Assembly: GCA_000380225.1 (NCBI GenBank)
Contig: KB904821.1
Coordinates: 116,944 to 180,943 of the forward strand
Reading direction: 5' to 3'
Origin: a filamentous cyanobacterium ESFC-1
Lineage (GTDB): Bacteria > Cyanobacteriota > Cyanobacteriia > Cyanobacteriales > Spirulinaceae
Length of the DNA: 64,000 nucleotides
This document shows, piece after piece, positions 53,495-63,600 of this stretch (position 1 is its first letter; each line of letters opens with the position of its first letter). The translations under genes were made by a program, and so were the position numbers. The notes below the pieces were generated by a model. It was given only the letters and a program-made list of their open reading frames with translations. It ran no database searches and was not told where the DNA came from.

Positions 53495-53502
53495 TGTATA
53501 CA
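53495..53502. promoter_or_regulatory. TGTATACA palindrome in a divergent promoter region
   Basis: TATACTGTATACAAAATACA lies between the divergent M20 hydrolase and cyclotransferase-like genes. TGTATACA is a perfect palindrome of the GntR-operator type. No GntR gene is in the window, so this is tentative. Confidence 0.35.
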
Positions 53503-53581
53503 AAATACAAAAAACAGTTACAATAGCGGCGTACCTTTTGGCGCGATCGCGCGATCGCCCTTACTGTTACCCTTAAATCCT

Positions 53582-53992
53582 ATGTCTCATTCCAACTCCT
53601 CTAACCTGCGTCATATCTTTATTTGCGGTTCTGCCCTGCGCGGCCAACCCGATGCGGTCAACCTCGGTCACGCCCAGTTTGTCCGAGAAGCCCACACCAA
53701 ACCCCTGTATCGCCTTCACGCGGCTGAAAACGGTTGGCATCCCGCCATTTACCAAGTCGAGGATAACGGCATTGCCATTCCCGGCGAAGTATACGCCATT
53801 ACCGAAGCTGATTTTAACTACCTAGCCGCCAACGAACCGCCGAATATGTATCCCAGTGACGTAATCCTCGAAGACGGCGGAGTTGTAACTGCCTTTTTAT
53901 ATCCCCAAGAACTAATCGAAAAGCACAACTGGCCGGATATTTCGCATCACGGCGGTTGGGTTGCTTATAAATCTAGTTTGGCGACTGCTTAA
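53582..53992 (+). CDS. Gamma-glutamylcyclotransferase-fold protein (allophanate hydrolase-related)
   Basis: 136 residues. HIFICGSALRGQPDAVNLGH replaces the usual YGSLR/YGTL start of the fold. Then come PLYRLHAAENGWHPAIYQVE and IAIPGEVYAITEADFNYLAA with the conserved Glu, then NEPPNMYPSDVILEDGG. This is the small beta-barrel fold shared with the C-terminal domain of allophanate hydrolase. Divergent from the M20 amidohydrolase, suggesting work on urea-type compounds. The precise reaction is unknown. Confidence 0.8.
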   Translation: MSHSNSSNLRHIFICGSALRGQPDAVNLGHAQFVREAHTKPLYRLHAAENGWHPAIYQVEDNGIAIPGEVYAITEADFNYLAANEPPNMYPSDVILEDGGVVTAFLYPQELIEKHNWPDISHHGGWVAYKSSLATA

Positions 53993-54048
53993 TCTTTAGG
54001 CAACCTTTTCAGTTATCAGCACGATCGCGGGGACGTTTTCCCGATGAT

Positions 54049-54101
54049 TTATTGGTTATTGGTTGTTGGTTATTGGTTATTGGTTATTGGTTATTGGTTA
54101 C
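54049..54101. repeat. Heptamer repeat, TTGGTTA
   Basis: Seven units of TTGGTTA/TTGGTTG. An inverted set (TAACCAA) lies at 54258-54288, so the two arrays could pair in RNA across copy C of the ~105-bp repeat. Confidence 0.85.
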
Positions 54102-54122
54102 TCCAAACAACTGATGACTCTC

Positions 54123-54230
54123 CAGAAACTTAAATCGACTTTTTGAGACTGAAACCCTTATTTAGTCTAGCTTTGAGCCTATTTTATGATCTACCCTTGA
54201 GAGCCAAAGTTTCTGACCCTCTTTCTGGGG
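54123..54230. repeat. ~105-bp dispersed repeat, copy C
   Basis: AACTTAAATCGACTTTTTGAG, TTTAGTCTAGCTTTGAGCC and GAGCCAAAGTTTCTGACCCT, CTTTCTGGGG. The most diverged of three copies; see 37835 and 51991. Confidence 0.8.
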
Positions 54231-54257
54231 AACAACACCTCCTATCAAAACAAGAAC

Positions 54258-54288
54258 AAATAACCAATAACCAATAACCAATAACAAA
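54258..54288. repeat. Heptamer repeat, TAACCAA (inverted)
   Basis: Three to four AATAACC units in inverse orientation to the array at 54049. Confidence 0.7.
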
Positions 54289-54490
54289 AAACCAGTAAAT
54301 TATCGGAAAAACGTTCCACTTAGGTGCTGTTGACTGATGACTGATAACTGAAAAAACCTCCCCTCCTCTCCATAGTTCCCGCATTGTAAAGGTAAAGTTT
54401 TGTAAAAAATCTATAATCGTGCGTAAAATCCACATCCTCGATCCGAGACTGTAATAACTCGACTCGATCAAAAAAAAGGGAGAATTGATT

Positions 54491-54778
54491 ATGACCTGCC
54501 TGGGTGCTACCTCACAACAACAATCTATGGCGCGATCGCTCACCATTACCGAAACAGCCCAAGACTTACAACACCTGTTTAATCACATCAATCAACCCAG
54601 TTTAAAAGACCGGATTGTGGCTTTATATTTACTCAAAATCGAAAGAGTCAACGGTCTGCACGAACTTTCTAAAATCATCGGTTGCGAGGTGGATTGTTTA
54701 GAGTATTGGCTGAACCTGTACCAAACTCGCGGTATTGTTGCCCTTCTTACCCTAGACTCCGCGATCGCGAATCAATAA
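54491..54778 (+). CDS. Small helix-turn-helix-like hypothetical protein
   Basis: 95 residues from the ATG at 54491, which has GGGAGA seven bases upstream. All-helical. DRIVALYLLKIERVNGLHEL then SKIIGCEVDCLEYWLNLYQT, RGIVALL looks like the N-terminal helix-turn-helix of IS630-type transposases, but no transposase catalytic domain follows. It may be a domesticated or stand-alone DNA-binding protein. Convergent with guaA. Confidence 0.6.
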   Translation: MTCLGATSQQQSMARSLTITETAQDLQHLFNHINQPSLKDRIVALYLLKIERVNGLHELSKIIGCEVDCLEYWLNLYQTRGIVALLTLDSAIANQ

Positions 54779-54844
54779 TATGAAACTAGCTCAAAAATAA
54801 ACCCCCCGCCCGTAGGAGAGGGGTTGAGAACTTAAGGAATTAAA

Positions 54845-56473
54845 TTATTCCCATTCAATGGTTCCAGGGGGCTTAGAGGTGATATCGTACACCACGCGGT
54901 TAACGCCCTTCACCTCATTAACAATGCGGTTAGAAATCGTTTCTAACAACTCATAAGGAGCGCGGGACCAATCGGCGGTCATGCCATCTTCGCTGGACAC
55001 AAAGCGCAACACCACCGGATGAGCATAAGTGCGTTGGTCACCCATCACACCGACGCTGCGAATCGGTAGTAATACCGCAAAAGCTTGCCAGAAGTCGTGA
55101 TACATTCCTTGTTTGGCAATTTCATCGCGCACCACAAAGTCCGCATCCCGGAGAATATTCAGACGCTCGGCGGTGACTTCACCGATAATGCGAATGGCTA
55201 AACCGGGGCCGGGGAAAGGATGACGGCGCACAATTTCTTCAGGCAAATCAATCGACCGGGCGAGTTTCCGCACTTCGTCTTTAAACAGTTTGCGGAGGGG
55301 TTCGACCAGTTTAAAACGGAGGTCTTCGGGTAAACCGCCGACGTTGTGATGGCTTTTAATCTTCACGGCGACTCGTTCCCCAGTTTGCGGATCGACGTTG
55401 GTATCTGCCGATTCGATCACATCGGGGTAAAGGGTACCTTGGGCAAGGTAATCAAAGGGCCCGAGGCGTTTCGATTCTTGTTCAAACACCGAAATAAATT
55501 CGTGACCAATCAGGCGGCGTTTTTCTTCTGGGTCGGTTACACCGTCGATGGCCGTGAGGAAGCGATCGCGAGCGTTAATATAATGAACCCCAATGTGGAA
55601 TTGGCGATCGAAAATTTCGACGAGGCGTTCGGGTTCCCCTTTCCGCATAAAGCCTTGGTCGATGAACATACAAGTCAGTTGATCGCCAATGGCCCGATGA
55701 AGTAAAAAGGCCAGAGTGGAGGAGTCAACCCCCCCAGACAGGGCGAGTAATACCCGTTTGTCCCCAACTTTGGCGCGAATTTCCCGGATGGATTCTTCGA
55801 CAAAGGCTTCGGTTGTCCAGGTGGGTTCGCAGTTACAAACGTGGTAGACAAAGTTACAAATCAAGGCTTGACCGCACACAGAATGTACTACTTCTGGGTG
55901 AAACTGTACGCCATAGAGCTTTTTCTCGGGATTGGCGATCGCGGCGCAAGCGGTATTTTCAGTATGAGCGAGACGGGTAAAGCCTTCGGGCAGATGGGTA
56001 CAAGAATCACCGTGACTCATCCACATGGTTGAGCCTTCATCCACATTGGTCAGTAGGTCGGTGGGATCGTCGATGTGTAGGGCGGCTTTGCCGTATTCTG
56101 CGAGTTTGGCTCGTTCTACGCCGCCGCCGAGTTGTTGTACCATGAGCTGCATCCCGTAGCACACCCCTAAAATCGGCAAGCCCAACTGCCAGATTTCCGG
56201 GTCGCATTGGGGCGCATTTTTGTCATAAACTGAGTTAGGCCCCCCGGACATAATAATGCCTTTGGGATTGAGTTGACGCAGATGCTCGGCGCTGGTTCGG
56301 TAGGACAAAACCTCCGAATATACTTGAGTTTCGCGGATGCGCCGGGCGATCAGTTCTGAATATTGCGAGCCAAAGTCAAGAATGACAATCATTTGGCGAT
56401 TGATGCTCGCTTTTAGAGTTTCTGTGGGTAGGGTTTCTGGATGGTTGCGGACTTGTTCGGTTGGGGTAGTCAT
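54845..56473 (-). CDS. guaA: GMP synthase (glutamine-hydrolysing)
   Basis: 542 residues. The N-terminal class I amidotransferase has Cys105 in [10 protein letters not shown] and the His-Glu of [10 protein letters not shown]. The ATP pyrophosphatase domain has the PP-loop [17 protein letters not shown]. The C-terminal dimerisation domain ends [11 protein letters not shown]. It converts XMP to GMP. The N-terminus has ~25 extra residues before [12 protein letters not shown], and an internal start there is possible. Confidence 0.97.
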   Translation of the reverse strand: MTTPTEQVRNHPETLPTETLKASINRQMIVILDFGSQYSELIARRIRETQVYSEVLSYRTSAEHLRQLNPKGIIMSGGPNSVYDKNAPQCDPEIWQLGLPILGVCYGMQLMVQQLGGGVERAKLAEYGKAALHIDDPTDLLTNVDEGSTMWMSHGDSCTHLPEGFTRLAHTENTACAAIANPEKKLYGVQFHPEVVHSVCGQALICNFVYHVCNCEPTWTTEAFVEESIREIRAKVGDKRVLLALSGGVDSSTLAFLLHRAIGDQLTCMFIDQGFMRKGEPERLVEIFDRQFHIGVHYINARDRFLTAIDGVTDPEEKRRLIGHEFISVFEQESKRLGPFDYLAQGTLYPDVIESADTNVDPQTGERVAVKIKSHHNVGGLPEDLRFKLVEPLRKLFKDEVRKLARSIDLPEEIVRRHPFPGPGLAIRIIGEVTAERLNILRDADFVVRDEIAKQGMYHDFWQAFAVLLPIRSVGVMGDQRTYAHPVVLRFVSSEDGMTADWSRAPYELLETISNRIVNEVKGVNRVVYDITSKPPGTIEWE

Positions 56474-56729
56474 TCCGGATTTTTGACGTTGCTAAAGGCG
56501 ATCGGTTGTGGTTACAAGATTCCCCCAGGACAACAATACTGTTGAGTCATTGTTGCATCGGGGATAAGAGGCTTTGCCGCGATCGCGGACAAAACCAGAT
56601 GGTTTAAGGAAAAAACTTAGGTGTTAGGATCGAAAAAGACTGCGATCCTGAAAAAAGCGGTTGCCCAAAATCGGGACAGACCAGACTTTTTTGTAGACAA
56701 CTAAAAAATAATTAATAATTCTCATTATC
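56474..56729. other. Upstream region of guaA and tail of cbiD
   Basis: 256 bp, AT-rich right part. No riboswitch or gene recognised by eye. Confidence 0.35.
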
Positions 56730-57845
56730 TTAGCATAATTCAGACAAAATTTTAGTACCTGTATCACTGGTGACAATAAAATGGCGATCGCGGTCGAACA
56801 ATGCCGAACCGATCGTTACGGTGCGATCGCCCAGTTTTTGAACATAAGCCTGCGATCGCCGATCGATGGTTGCTGCCAAAGATTGATACAGGCGATCGCA
56901 GCCCTGGGGATCGACTTGCCGCAAGTGTTTCAAAGCGGCTTCGGTGGTTTCAAAATTCAAAATTTTTGACAACAACTCCCCGGATAATCCCACTTTAACG
57001 CCGTGAGCAATCAAAATTTCCAAACGACCGTCAGCCAAATGATGATGGGTGTGGAAAATCCCCCCGGCCAATTTAATCAACTTGCCGTGATAGCCCAACA
57101 ATAACAAAGACTTCACGCCATAATGAGCCGCAGCCACCAACAGGGGCCCCAACCAATTAGCCGTTTTGACCAACCTTTGAGGGGCAATTCCCATCTTTTG
57201 GGCCAAATCCAAGCCATTTTCCCCGATACAAAAGACCAAAGTCTCAAATTCTTGCGCTTTTTGCCCTAATTCGTCTTGATAAGCTTCGAGTTGACCCGGC
57301 GCACTCAACGGCTGACTAATCCCCGTAGTTCCCAATAAAGACAAGCCTTCAACCACACCAAACGCCGCATTAGAAGTCCGTTGAGCCAATGAGCGGCCTT
57401 GCGGTAAAATCACCGTCGCGATCGCGTCTTCAGTTGCCCCAATCAGGGGTTGCACATTAGCCCCAAACAACTGCCGAGCATAGCCATAAATCGCCGCCAA
57501 GCCGTTCTCATGCTTGCCAATGCCTTCCCCCCCTTGTAACCGCAATTGACCCGTTCCCGGTCGAATTCGCTCGATCTGTACCCATATCGGAGTATGGCGG
57601 GTAATGTCTAAATTATCCCCCGGATCGCTACGGGCGATCGCGAGGGCGCAATTTTCACTCAACCGGGCCCCTTGTTCGATTTCAATTTCAACCGTTTGGG
57701 GGGGATTGAGTAAATCCAGCGACACGGTAGACGGTGCAACATCATCCAAACAGCGATAAGCCGCGATCGCCGCCGCCGCCGCAAACACGGGTAAAGTATA
57801 GCCCGATTGTCCTGGGGGTAATGTCATTTTTGAATTGCTATTCAA
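56730..57845 (-). CDS. cbiD: Cobalt-precorrin-5B (C1)-methyltransferase
   Basis: 371 residues. The N-terminus SGYTLPVFAAAAAIAAYRCL replaces the common GxTTGxCAAAAAKAA text. Later blocks GEGIGKHENG, LSLLGTTGIS, VFCIGENGLDLA, LLLGYHGKLIKLAGGIFHTH and HHLADGRLEILIAHG fit CbiD well. It methylates C1 of cobalt-precorrin-5B in the anaerobic cobalamin route, which cyanobacteria use. No cobalamin riboswitch was recognised in the 105 bp before it. Confidence 0.92.
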   Translation of the reverse strand: MNSNSKMTLPPGQSGYTLPVFAAAAAIAAYRCLDDVAPSTVSLDLLNPPQTVEIEIEQGARLSENCALAIARSDPGDNLDITRHTPIWVQIERIRPGTGQLRLQGGEGIGKHENGLAAIYGYARQLFGANVQPLIGATEDAIATVILPQGRSLAQRTSNAAFGVVEGLSLLGTTGISQPLSAPGQLEAYQDELGQKAQEFETLVFCIGENGLDLAQKMGIAPQRLVKTANWLGPLLVAAAHYGVKSLLLLGYHGKLIKLAGGIFHTHHHLADGRLEILIAHGVKVGLSGELLSKILNFETTEAALKHLRQVDPQGCDRLYQSLAATIDRRSQAYVQKLGDRTVTIGSALFDRDRHFIVTSDTGTKILSELC

Positions 57846-57950
57846 GTCTTCTCACAGATAAGTATTGCGGGTAGAATGCTATTGCACCAGGCAGTAAACT
57901 AACCCCTGACAACGGGTATTATTCATTTATCGTTTAGGAGACCGCGCTCA

Positions 57951-58460
57951 GTGGATTTAACACGCATTCCCCCTCAGCCCGAACCCGGACTGCTTAATAT
58001 TTTGGTCGAAATTCCGGCAGGCAGCAAGAACAAATACGAATTTGACAAAGATTTAAACGCTTTCGCCCTCGATCGCGTGATGTATTCTTCAGTGCAATAT
58101 CCCTATGATTACGGCTTTGTTCCCAATACCTTAGCCGACGACGGCGATCCCCTCGATGGCTTGGTGATGATAGACGAACCCACCTTTCCCGGTTGCGTGA
58201 TTACGGTGCGGCCTTTGGGCTATTTAGAAATGGACGACAACGGCGATCCCGACGAGAAATTATTATGCGTTCCCGTCAACGATCCCCGTTATACGGGCAT
58301 TAAATCCCTCAAAGATATCCCCCCCCATCGCTTAGACGAAATTGCCGAATTTTTCCGCACTTACAAAAACCTCGAACACAAGAAAACGATTATTGGTCAA
58401 TGGATTGAAGACAACAAAATGACCCAACTCATTGAAAAATGTGTCAAAGCTGGGTCTTAA
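57951..58460 (+). CDS. ppa: Inorganic pyrophosphatase (family I)
   Basis: 169 residues from a GTG start ([20 protein letters not shown]), preceded by TAGGAG. Signature: [20 protein letters not shown] with the metal-binding Asp residues, then [20 protein letters not shown]. It hydrolyses pyrophosphate. Divergent from cbiD. Confidence 0.96.
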   Translation: MDLTRIPPQPEPGLLNILVEIPAGSKNKYEFDKDLNAFALDRVMYSSVQYPYDYGFVPNTLADDGDPLDGLVMIDEPTFPGCVITVRPLGYLEMDDNGDPDEKLLCVPVNDPRYTGIKSLKDIPPHRLDEIAEFFRTYKNLEHKKTIIGQWIEDNKMTQLIEKCVKAGS

Positions 58461-58791
58461 AATTTGTGATATTGCTCACAAGCGATCGCTCCCAACCGCG
58501 CTAATATAAATTAACCTAGGGGAAGATTCCCGACTGGGTAATAGGGTGCGAGTAAAAAGAAACCAAGGAACGCTTAACGGTTCGGCAGAACGCAGGTGTT
58601 ACCATGACATCAAAACTGAAGTTAGGGTCACCGCGTCAAGCCAACTCGTTGCCCTGGCCGACGACTAAACATGATTTATTGCTGGTCAGCACCGACAAAC
58701 CATAGGTCAGCTATGCTACCAGATATTCAGACCACAACACCAAACGTTAAAAAGTCTCAAACTCATGTCCGGGAGGAGGAATACCACGCTC
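58461..58791. other. Leader region with two possible short frames
   Basis: The frame 58604-58705 would encode 33 residues (MTSKLKLGSPRQANSLPWPT...). The frame 58713-58802 would encode 29 residues (MLPDIQTTTPNVKKSQTHVR...), its stop overlapping the start of the MBL-fold gene by 11 nt. Neither has a family likeness. They may be leader peptides or chance. Confidence 0.3.
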
Positions 58792-59640
58792 GTGAACTTT
58801 GAAGTTCTGTTTTGGGGGGTTCGAGATCAAATAGCCACTCCGGGCAAAGACACGGTACGCTATGGCGGGAACACAGCTTGCGTCGAGATGCGGGTCGGAG
58901 ACCAATATTTGGTGTTTGATGGCGGGACAGGCTTGCGCCAAATGGGACTAGACTGGCTCAAGCAAATGCCCGTAGAAGCTCACCTCTTTTTTACCCACTG
59001 TCATTGGGATCGTATTCAAGGCTTTCCCTTTTTTGTTCCCGCCTTTATCCCGATCAATCATCTCCACATTTACGGCGCAGCCGCAACCAACGGTTCGTCT
59101 TTCCAACAACGCCTGAATGAGCAAATGCTCGGCCCCAATTTCCCCGTCCCCATTCAGGTGATGCAGTCGAAGATGCAATTCTACGACATCAGCACCAGCG
59201 ACAAACAAAAAGTTGGGGATGTTGCCATCGAAATCCAGCGTCTCAACCACAAACATCGCTCTTTGGGCTATCGCGTGACTCATCAAGGACGCTCGGCGGT
59301 TTACGCCACCGGAACCCGACTGCACGAATCCCAAAACGGCAGTGAAGCCGATCGCGATCGCGAAGCGTTTTTGAATTTAGCCCGTCAAGCGGATTTGCTG
59401 ATTTTAGACGCACCCAAAAAATTCGGAGAATATACCGACATCTCACAAGTTCTGGCCAGAGATCGAGAACTGTGGCATCAAAGCATTACCCTTGCCAAAG
59501 ATGCAGAGGTCAAGCAATTAGTCGTTTCTCTGCACAGTCCCGACGGTCACGATGAAATTTTAGATACCCTCGAACAAGAAATGCAAAAACTCTTTCCTTG
59601 CCTAACTTTGGCTCGCGAAGGAATGTCAATTTCAGTGTAG
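58792..59640 (+). CDS. MBL-fold metallo-hydrolase
   Basis: I prefer the GTG at 58792 (VNFEVLFWGVRD), with GGAGGAG 12 nt upstream; the ATG at 58765 would put that motif inside the gene. 282 residues. KDTVRYGGNTACVEMRVGDQ and FDGGTGLRQMG are followed by the metal motif THCHWDRIQGFPFF (HxHxD, then Arg in place of the usual His). HKHRSLGYRVTHQGRSAVYA, LLILDAPKKFGEY and SLHSPDGHDEILDTL follow. Related to phosphodiesterase-type lactamase folds. Substrate unknown. Confidence 0.85.
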   Translation: MNFEVLFWGVRDQIATPGKDTVRYGGNTACVEMRVGDQYLVFDGGTGLRQMGLDWLKQMPVEAHLFFTHCHWDRIQGFPFFVPAFIPINHLHIYGAAATNGSSFQQRLNEQMLGPNFPVPIQVMQSKMQFYDISTSDKQKVGDVAIEIQRLNHKHRSLGYRVTHQGRSAVYATGTRLHESQNGSEADRDREAFLNLARQADLLILDAPKKFGEYTDISQVLARDRELWHQSITLAKDAEVKQLVVSLHSPDGHDEILDTLEQEMQKLFPCLTLAREGMSISV

Positions 59641-59649
59641 CGATCGCGC

Positions 59650-60312
59650 ATGATGTCAGCGACATTTCCGGCTTGGTTTTCAGGGATGACGGTAGGGGTG
59701 CTTCTACTAACGATCGCAGGCTGTAACGCCCCCACAACTTCTGTTGAGTCCGTTCCTGACGAGGTTATTGCTTCCCCCACTCCAGACGCGATCGCCCCTC
59801 CAGGGGAAAACGCCGATTTGTGGACACAGCTTCAACAACAAAACGCCCCCTACTTTGTCTTGATGCGCCACGCGATCGCTCCTGGGACTGGCGATCCAGA
59901 AAACTTTCAACTCGACGATTGCACGACTCAGCGCAACTTATCCGACGAAGGGCGATCGCAAGCCCAGCGCACCGGAGACGCATTTCGAGAAAACGGCGTA
60001 ACCGTAGACCAAGTATTATCCAGTCAATGGTGTCGCTGCTTAGAAACCGCCGAACTCCTCGAACTGGGTACTGTCGAGCCGTATGCGCCCCTCAACTCCT
60101 TTTTTCGCGATCGCGCTACCGAACCCCAACAAACCGCCCAAGTGCGGCAATATATGGCGGCTCAGGACGATCCTGGCGTAACCGTCATGGTCACTCATTT
60201 TGTCAATATTGCCGCCCTCACCGGGTCTGGCGTGTCATCTGGTGAAATAGTCGTTGTGCGGCTCAATAACCAAGATGAATTAGAAGTTTTAGGACAAATC
60301 GAGCCCTTGTAA
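59650..60312 (+). CDS. Histidine phosphatase family lipoprotein
   Basis: 220 residues. A lipobox (LLLTIAGC) at ~20-27 suggests lipid attachment after the signal peptide. The phosphatase motif is FVLMRHAIAPG (RHA), with VDQVLSSQWCRCLETAEL and the distal VTVMVTHFVNIAALTG (His). The usual RHG is RHA here, as in several extracytoplasmic members. It starts 10 bp after the MBL gene and is likely co-transcribed. Substrate unknown. Confidence 0.88.
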   Translation: MMSATFPAWFSGMTVGVLLLTIAGCNAPTTSVESVPDEVIASPTPDAIAPPGENADLWTQLQQQNAPYFVLMRHAIAPGTGDPENFQLDDCTTQRNLSDEGRSQAQRTGDAFRENGVTVDQVLSSQWCRCLETAELLELGTVEPYAPLNSFFRDRATEPQQTAQVRQYMAAQDDPGVTVMVTHFVNIAALTGSGVSSGEIVVVRLNNQDELEVLGQIEPL

Positions 60313-60315
60313 AAT

Positions 60316-60600
60316 ATGGCCCAAGACCAAACCCACCCCCAAGAAACAAAAGACCGCGCCCTGATCGAACGTATCAGCCAAGAAGGACGCAACGACTACA
60401 ACCTCGCCGAACTCGCCCGACTCTGTATTCGCTATCAAGGCTTCCCCGGAGCCAGAGAAATTCAAACTCAACTACATCGATTAGTACAAGCTTGGGGCTT
60501 AACCGAAGAAAGCCTCTATCAAACCACCCGCGAACTCCACGCCACCGGAATGCTCTACCGCAAAACCAGCACCGGAGAAGACCGCCAAGACTGGAGTTAA
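60316..60600 (+). CDS. DUF3288 family protein
   Basis: 94 residues. DYNLAELARLCIRYQGFPGA then REIQTQLHRLVQAWGLTEES, LYQTTRELHATGMLYR match this small cyanobacterial family of helical proteins. It starts 4 bp after the histidine phosphatase stop, so the three genes from 58792 form an operon. Function unknown. Confidence 0.82.
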   Translation: MAQDQTHPQETKDRALIERISQEGRNDYNLAELARLCIRYQGFPGAREIQTQLHRLVQAWGLTEESLYQTTRELHATGMLYRKTSTGEDRQDWS

Positions 60601-60632
60601 ATCAGCTTGTGTTTGTTGGTGTTTGATAACAG

Positions 60633-60656
60633 CCCCTCTCCAGCGTGGGAGAGGGG
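60633..60656. terminator. Hairpin between convergent genes
   Basis: CCCCTCTCC-AGCGTG-GGAGAGGGG, then TTTGGGG. It lies between the DUF3288 gene (+) and the kexin-like protease gene (-). It may serve as a terminator; the sequence is also a common dispersed repeat. Confidence 0.55.
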
Positions 60657-60669
60657 TTTGGGGTGAGGG

Positions 60670-63600
60670 CTAACCCAACCGGGCAACCCAGGCATCCTCA
60701 CCGCCCCCAGAAGCTGCCCCAAACGCCCCCGTGGTAACCCCGGCTAGGTACACCGACGAACCCGACAACGCCATAGCATTCGCCCCCTCATCCGCCGTCG
60801 TCCCCAACTGCTGCTTCCATAACAACACCCCGTCGGGACGATACTTCGCCACGAAGACATCATCACCGCCGATGTGAGTTGTCCCCACCCCAACATTATT
60901 CGGGACTTGACCTGCCCCCATCTTGCCTGCGGTCTGTCCAGTCACAAAGATATTACCGATGCTGTCTACCTTAATGCTGCTGGCACTATCGGTGGCATTC
61001 GTCCCCAGCAAACGCTTCCACTGGACATTGCCCTCCGTATCCACAGCGGCCAGCCAAGCATCTCCTTCACCCGCATAAGTGCCACCAAAGCCAGAGCGAT
61101 CGTGACCATTCGCTTTTCGCCAAGCGTCATAATCGCCAATCCAGTTGTGAGGCCAACCATCGTAAGTTTCGCCTAACCAGCCATTAGTTTTACCCGTAAG
61201 ATACACCCGGTTTGCAGTCTCATCATTTTCAACCTCATAAATGGCAATCCCCAAAGCCTCATCCGCCGTTTCTGTCCCGAATTGCTTGACCCACTGCTGA
61301 TTGCCATCAACATCGTATTTCGCCACCCAAACATCCTTATTACCCGCTTGGGGCTGACTCGGAAGCTGACCTTTCGTGTGACCCGTGATGTAAACATTAC
61401 CCTGGCTATCGGCTACCACACCACTAGCCTCATCCCAAGTATCCGTCCCCAACTGCCGCGTCCAAACCAAATCGCCATCAGGCTTATACTTCGAGACAAA
61501 AGCATCAGCAGACCCCGCATTACTGCCATCGAGATTGCTAAAGGTATAGCCCGTCAGGTAAATATTGCCATTGGGGTCAATCCCCATACCCCCCTTAGAA
61601 ATGTCATAACCCAACTGGTTCTTACTAGCATTGGCTTGCTGTCCCAAAGAGCGAGTCCACTGACGTTTGCCCGATGAATCATACTTCACCAGCCAAACAT
61701 CGTGATTGCTCAGAGCATCTTTCTTACCGTCACCCGTAACCCCGTCCGTTGAGCCTACCACATAGAGATTACCCGCATCATCAACCACAATCCCGGTTGC
61801 TTCCTCAAAGCCCTGTGTCCCTAATTGCTTTTGCCAAACTCGTCGCCCTTGAGAATTATACTTAGCGACAAAAACATCCCCAACGCGATCGTAATCTGCG
61901 TTTTTCGCTTGAGCTTGGCTGGAGTCAAACAAACCCTCTAAATCTTGACTAAAGATATTAGCCGTAGTCCGACCCGTCACATAAGCATTACCCATTTTAT
62001 CGACAGCAATTCCTGTAGCTTTATCTGCCGTCGCCGTCCCTAACTGTCGTATCCAAGCCGTTTCTAGTGGATCGTGATTGGCATCGCTAATCCAGAGTAT
62101 GTCACGTTCATCTTCACCAATCGCATAAGTGGGATTAGATTTGAGAAGAATGCTGACAGGTTCTTTGGTTTCCGTTTCGTTGTCTTCAATAGCGTCAATC
62201 TCAATAACCGCCGAAGTTTGTCCCCTCGGGATTTCAACTTGTCCGGAAATTCGTTTATAGTCCACGCCATTGTCAGCCCGATAAGCGCCGTATCCTGTTA
62301 TCCAATATTCGACCGTCAAAGGTTGAGAAAGATCGTCTCCAGTACGAGTGACGATGAATTGTCCGGGTGTACCCCCTTCAACAATCTGGTCTGTTGTCCG
62401 GCTAATATTCACGGTGGGACGGTCGTCATTATCCACCAGTGTCACCGGAATCCGATCCCAGACATGACCAGCGCGGCCTGTATAGGATTTGTAAGTAGGA
62501 TGGGGAGTCAAGGTAATATCAACAACTTCTTCTCCTTCTATGGCATTATCATCAATCGGCACAAAACGGAAAAAGGCATGATGTTGTCCCGCAGGTAATA
62601 CAATGCTGTTCGTCAACTCTTGTCGGCCTCTGAGGATTTTGTAGTCCACTCCGGGAGTTGCTGTTCCTGAGATATCGAAATATACCGGTAACTCTTGAGA
62701 TAAATCGCCAAAGCGCAGCAATTCTAACTTTACTTGATTCCCAGATTCGGAGGCATAACCTGCCTTGCGGTAGTCCTGCGTTTGACCCGTCCACCATTCA
62801 GAATATAGTTGAATTTCGGGCAGATCGTTATCCCAAATCTGCACAATTTCTACGTCTTTATCTCTCGGACTCAACTCATAATCCTGTCCTTGACTCAGTT
62901 GAATCCGTACCTGTTCAGTCCGCTCCGATTCATTGTCTTCCAGGGTTCGCACTGGAATCTTCACTTCCGAGACCCCTGCCGGAATCGTCACACTACCCGG
63001 TAAAGCTTCGTAATCTACTCCAGGAGTAGGGTTGTAACGTGCATAAGTTGTCATCACATCATAATTGACCGTAACCGGGAACTTCGTATTGCCCCTCCGA
63101 CGACGAATTGTAAACTCGCCCTCATCTTCTCCTTCCCGTGCCTCCGGGTCAGTCACCTCCAGCGCAATCATTGGCTTTGTGCCATACAGATTCAGCTTCC
63201 ACTTATTCCAATCCCCCTGCACATCATTCCCCTTCTCATCGCGCACCTGTAGCTTCCACTCACCCCGTGACGACTCACCCCAATGGCGCATCGACGTAAA
63301 CATCCAAGAGCGATACTGGTCTATCCCCGTCGGTTCACCCGACCCATCAAGATCGTTCACATCCGTATGAGAATCCGCCAGCACCGATTCTGTCCCATCC
63401 GGTGAAATCAGCACCACTTCCAAGTCACCGCGCAACTCGTGGTCGGCATCAAACATCACCTCCACCGACTCAACGGTGATATCTTCAGTAAACGTAAACG
63501 ACTGTTCAAGAGTTGACCCACCGTTAGGAATTGCCTTGTTTACCTCCCGTTCCCCAGAAGTCAACATCACCTCCGTCCCAATCTGCTGCCACTCCAAAGC

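Noticed and set aside
53495..53510. NtcA site GTA-N8-TAC
   Set aside because: GTATACAAAATAC has only seven bases between GTA and TAC.
56474..57950. Cobalamin or purine riboswitch near cbiD or guaA
   Set aside because: The leaders are short and no B12-box or purine aptamer core was recognisable by eye.
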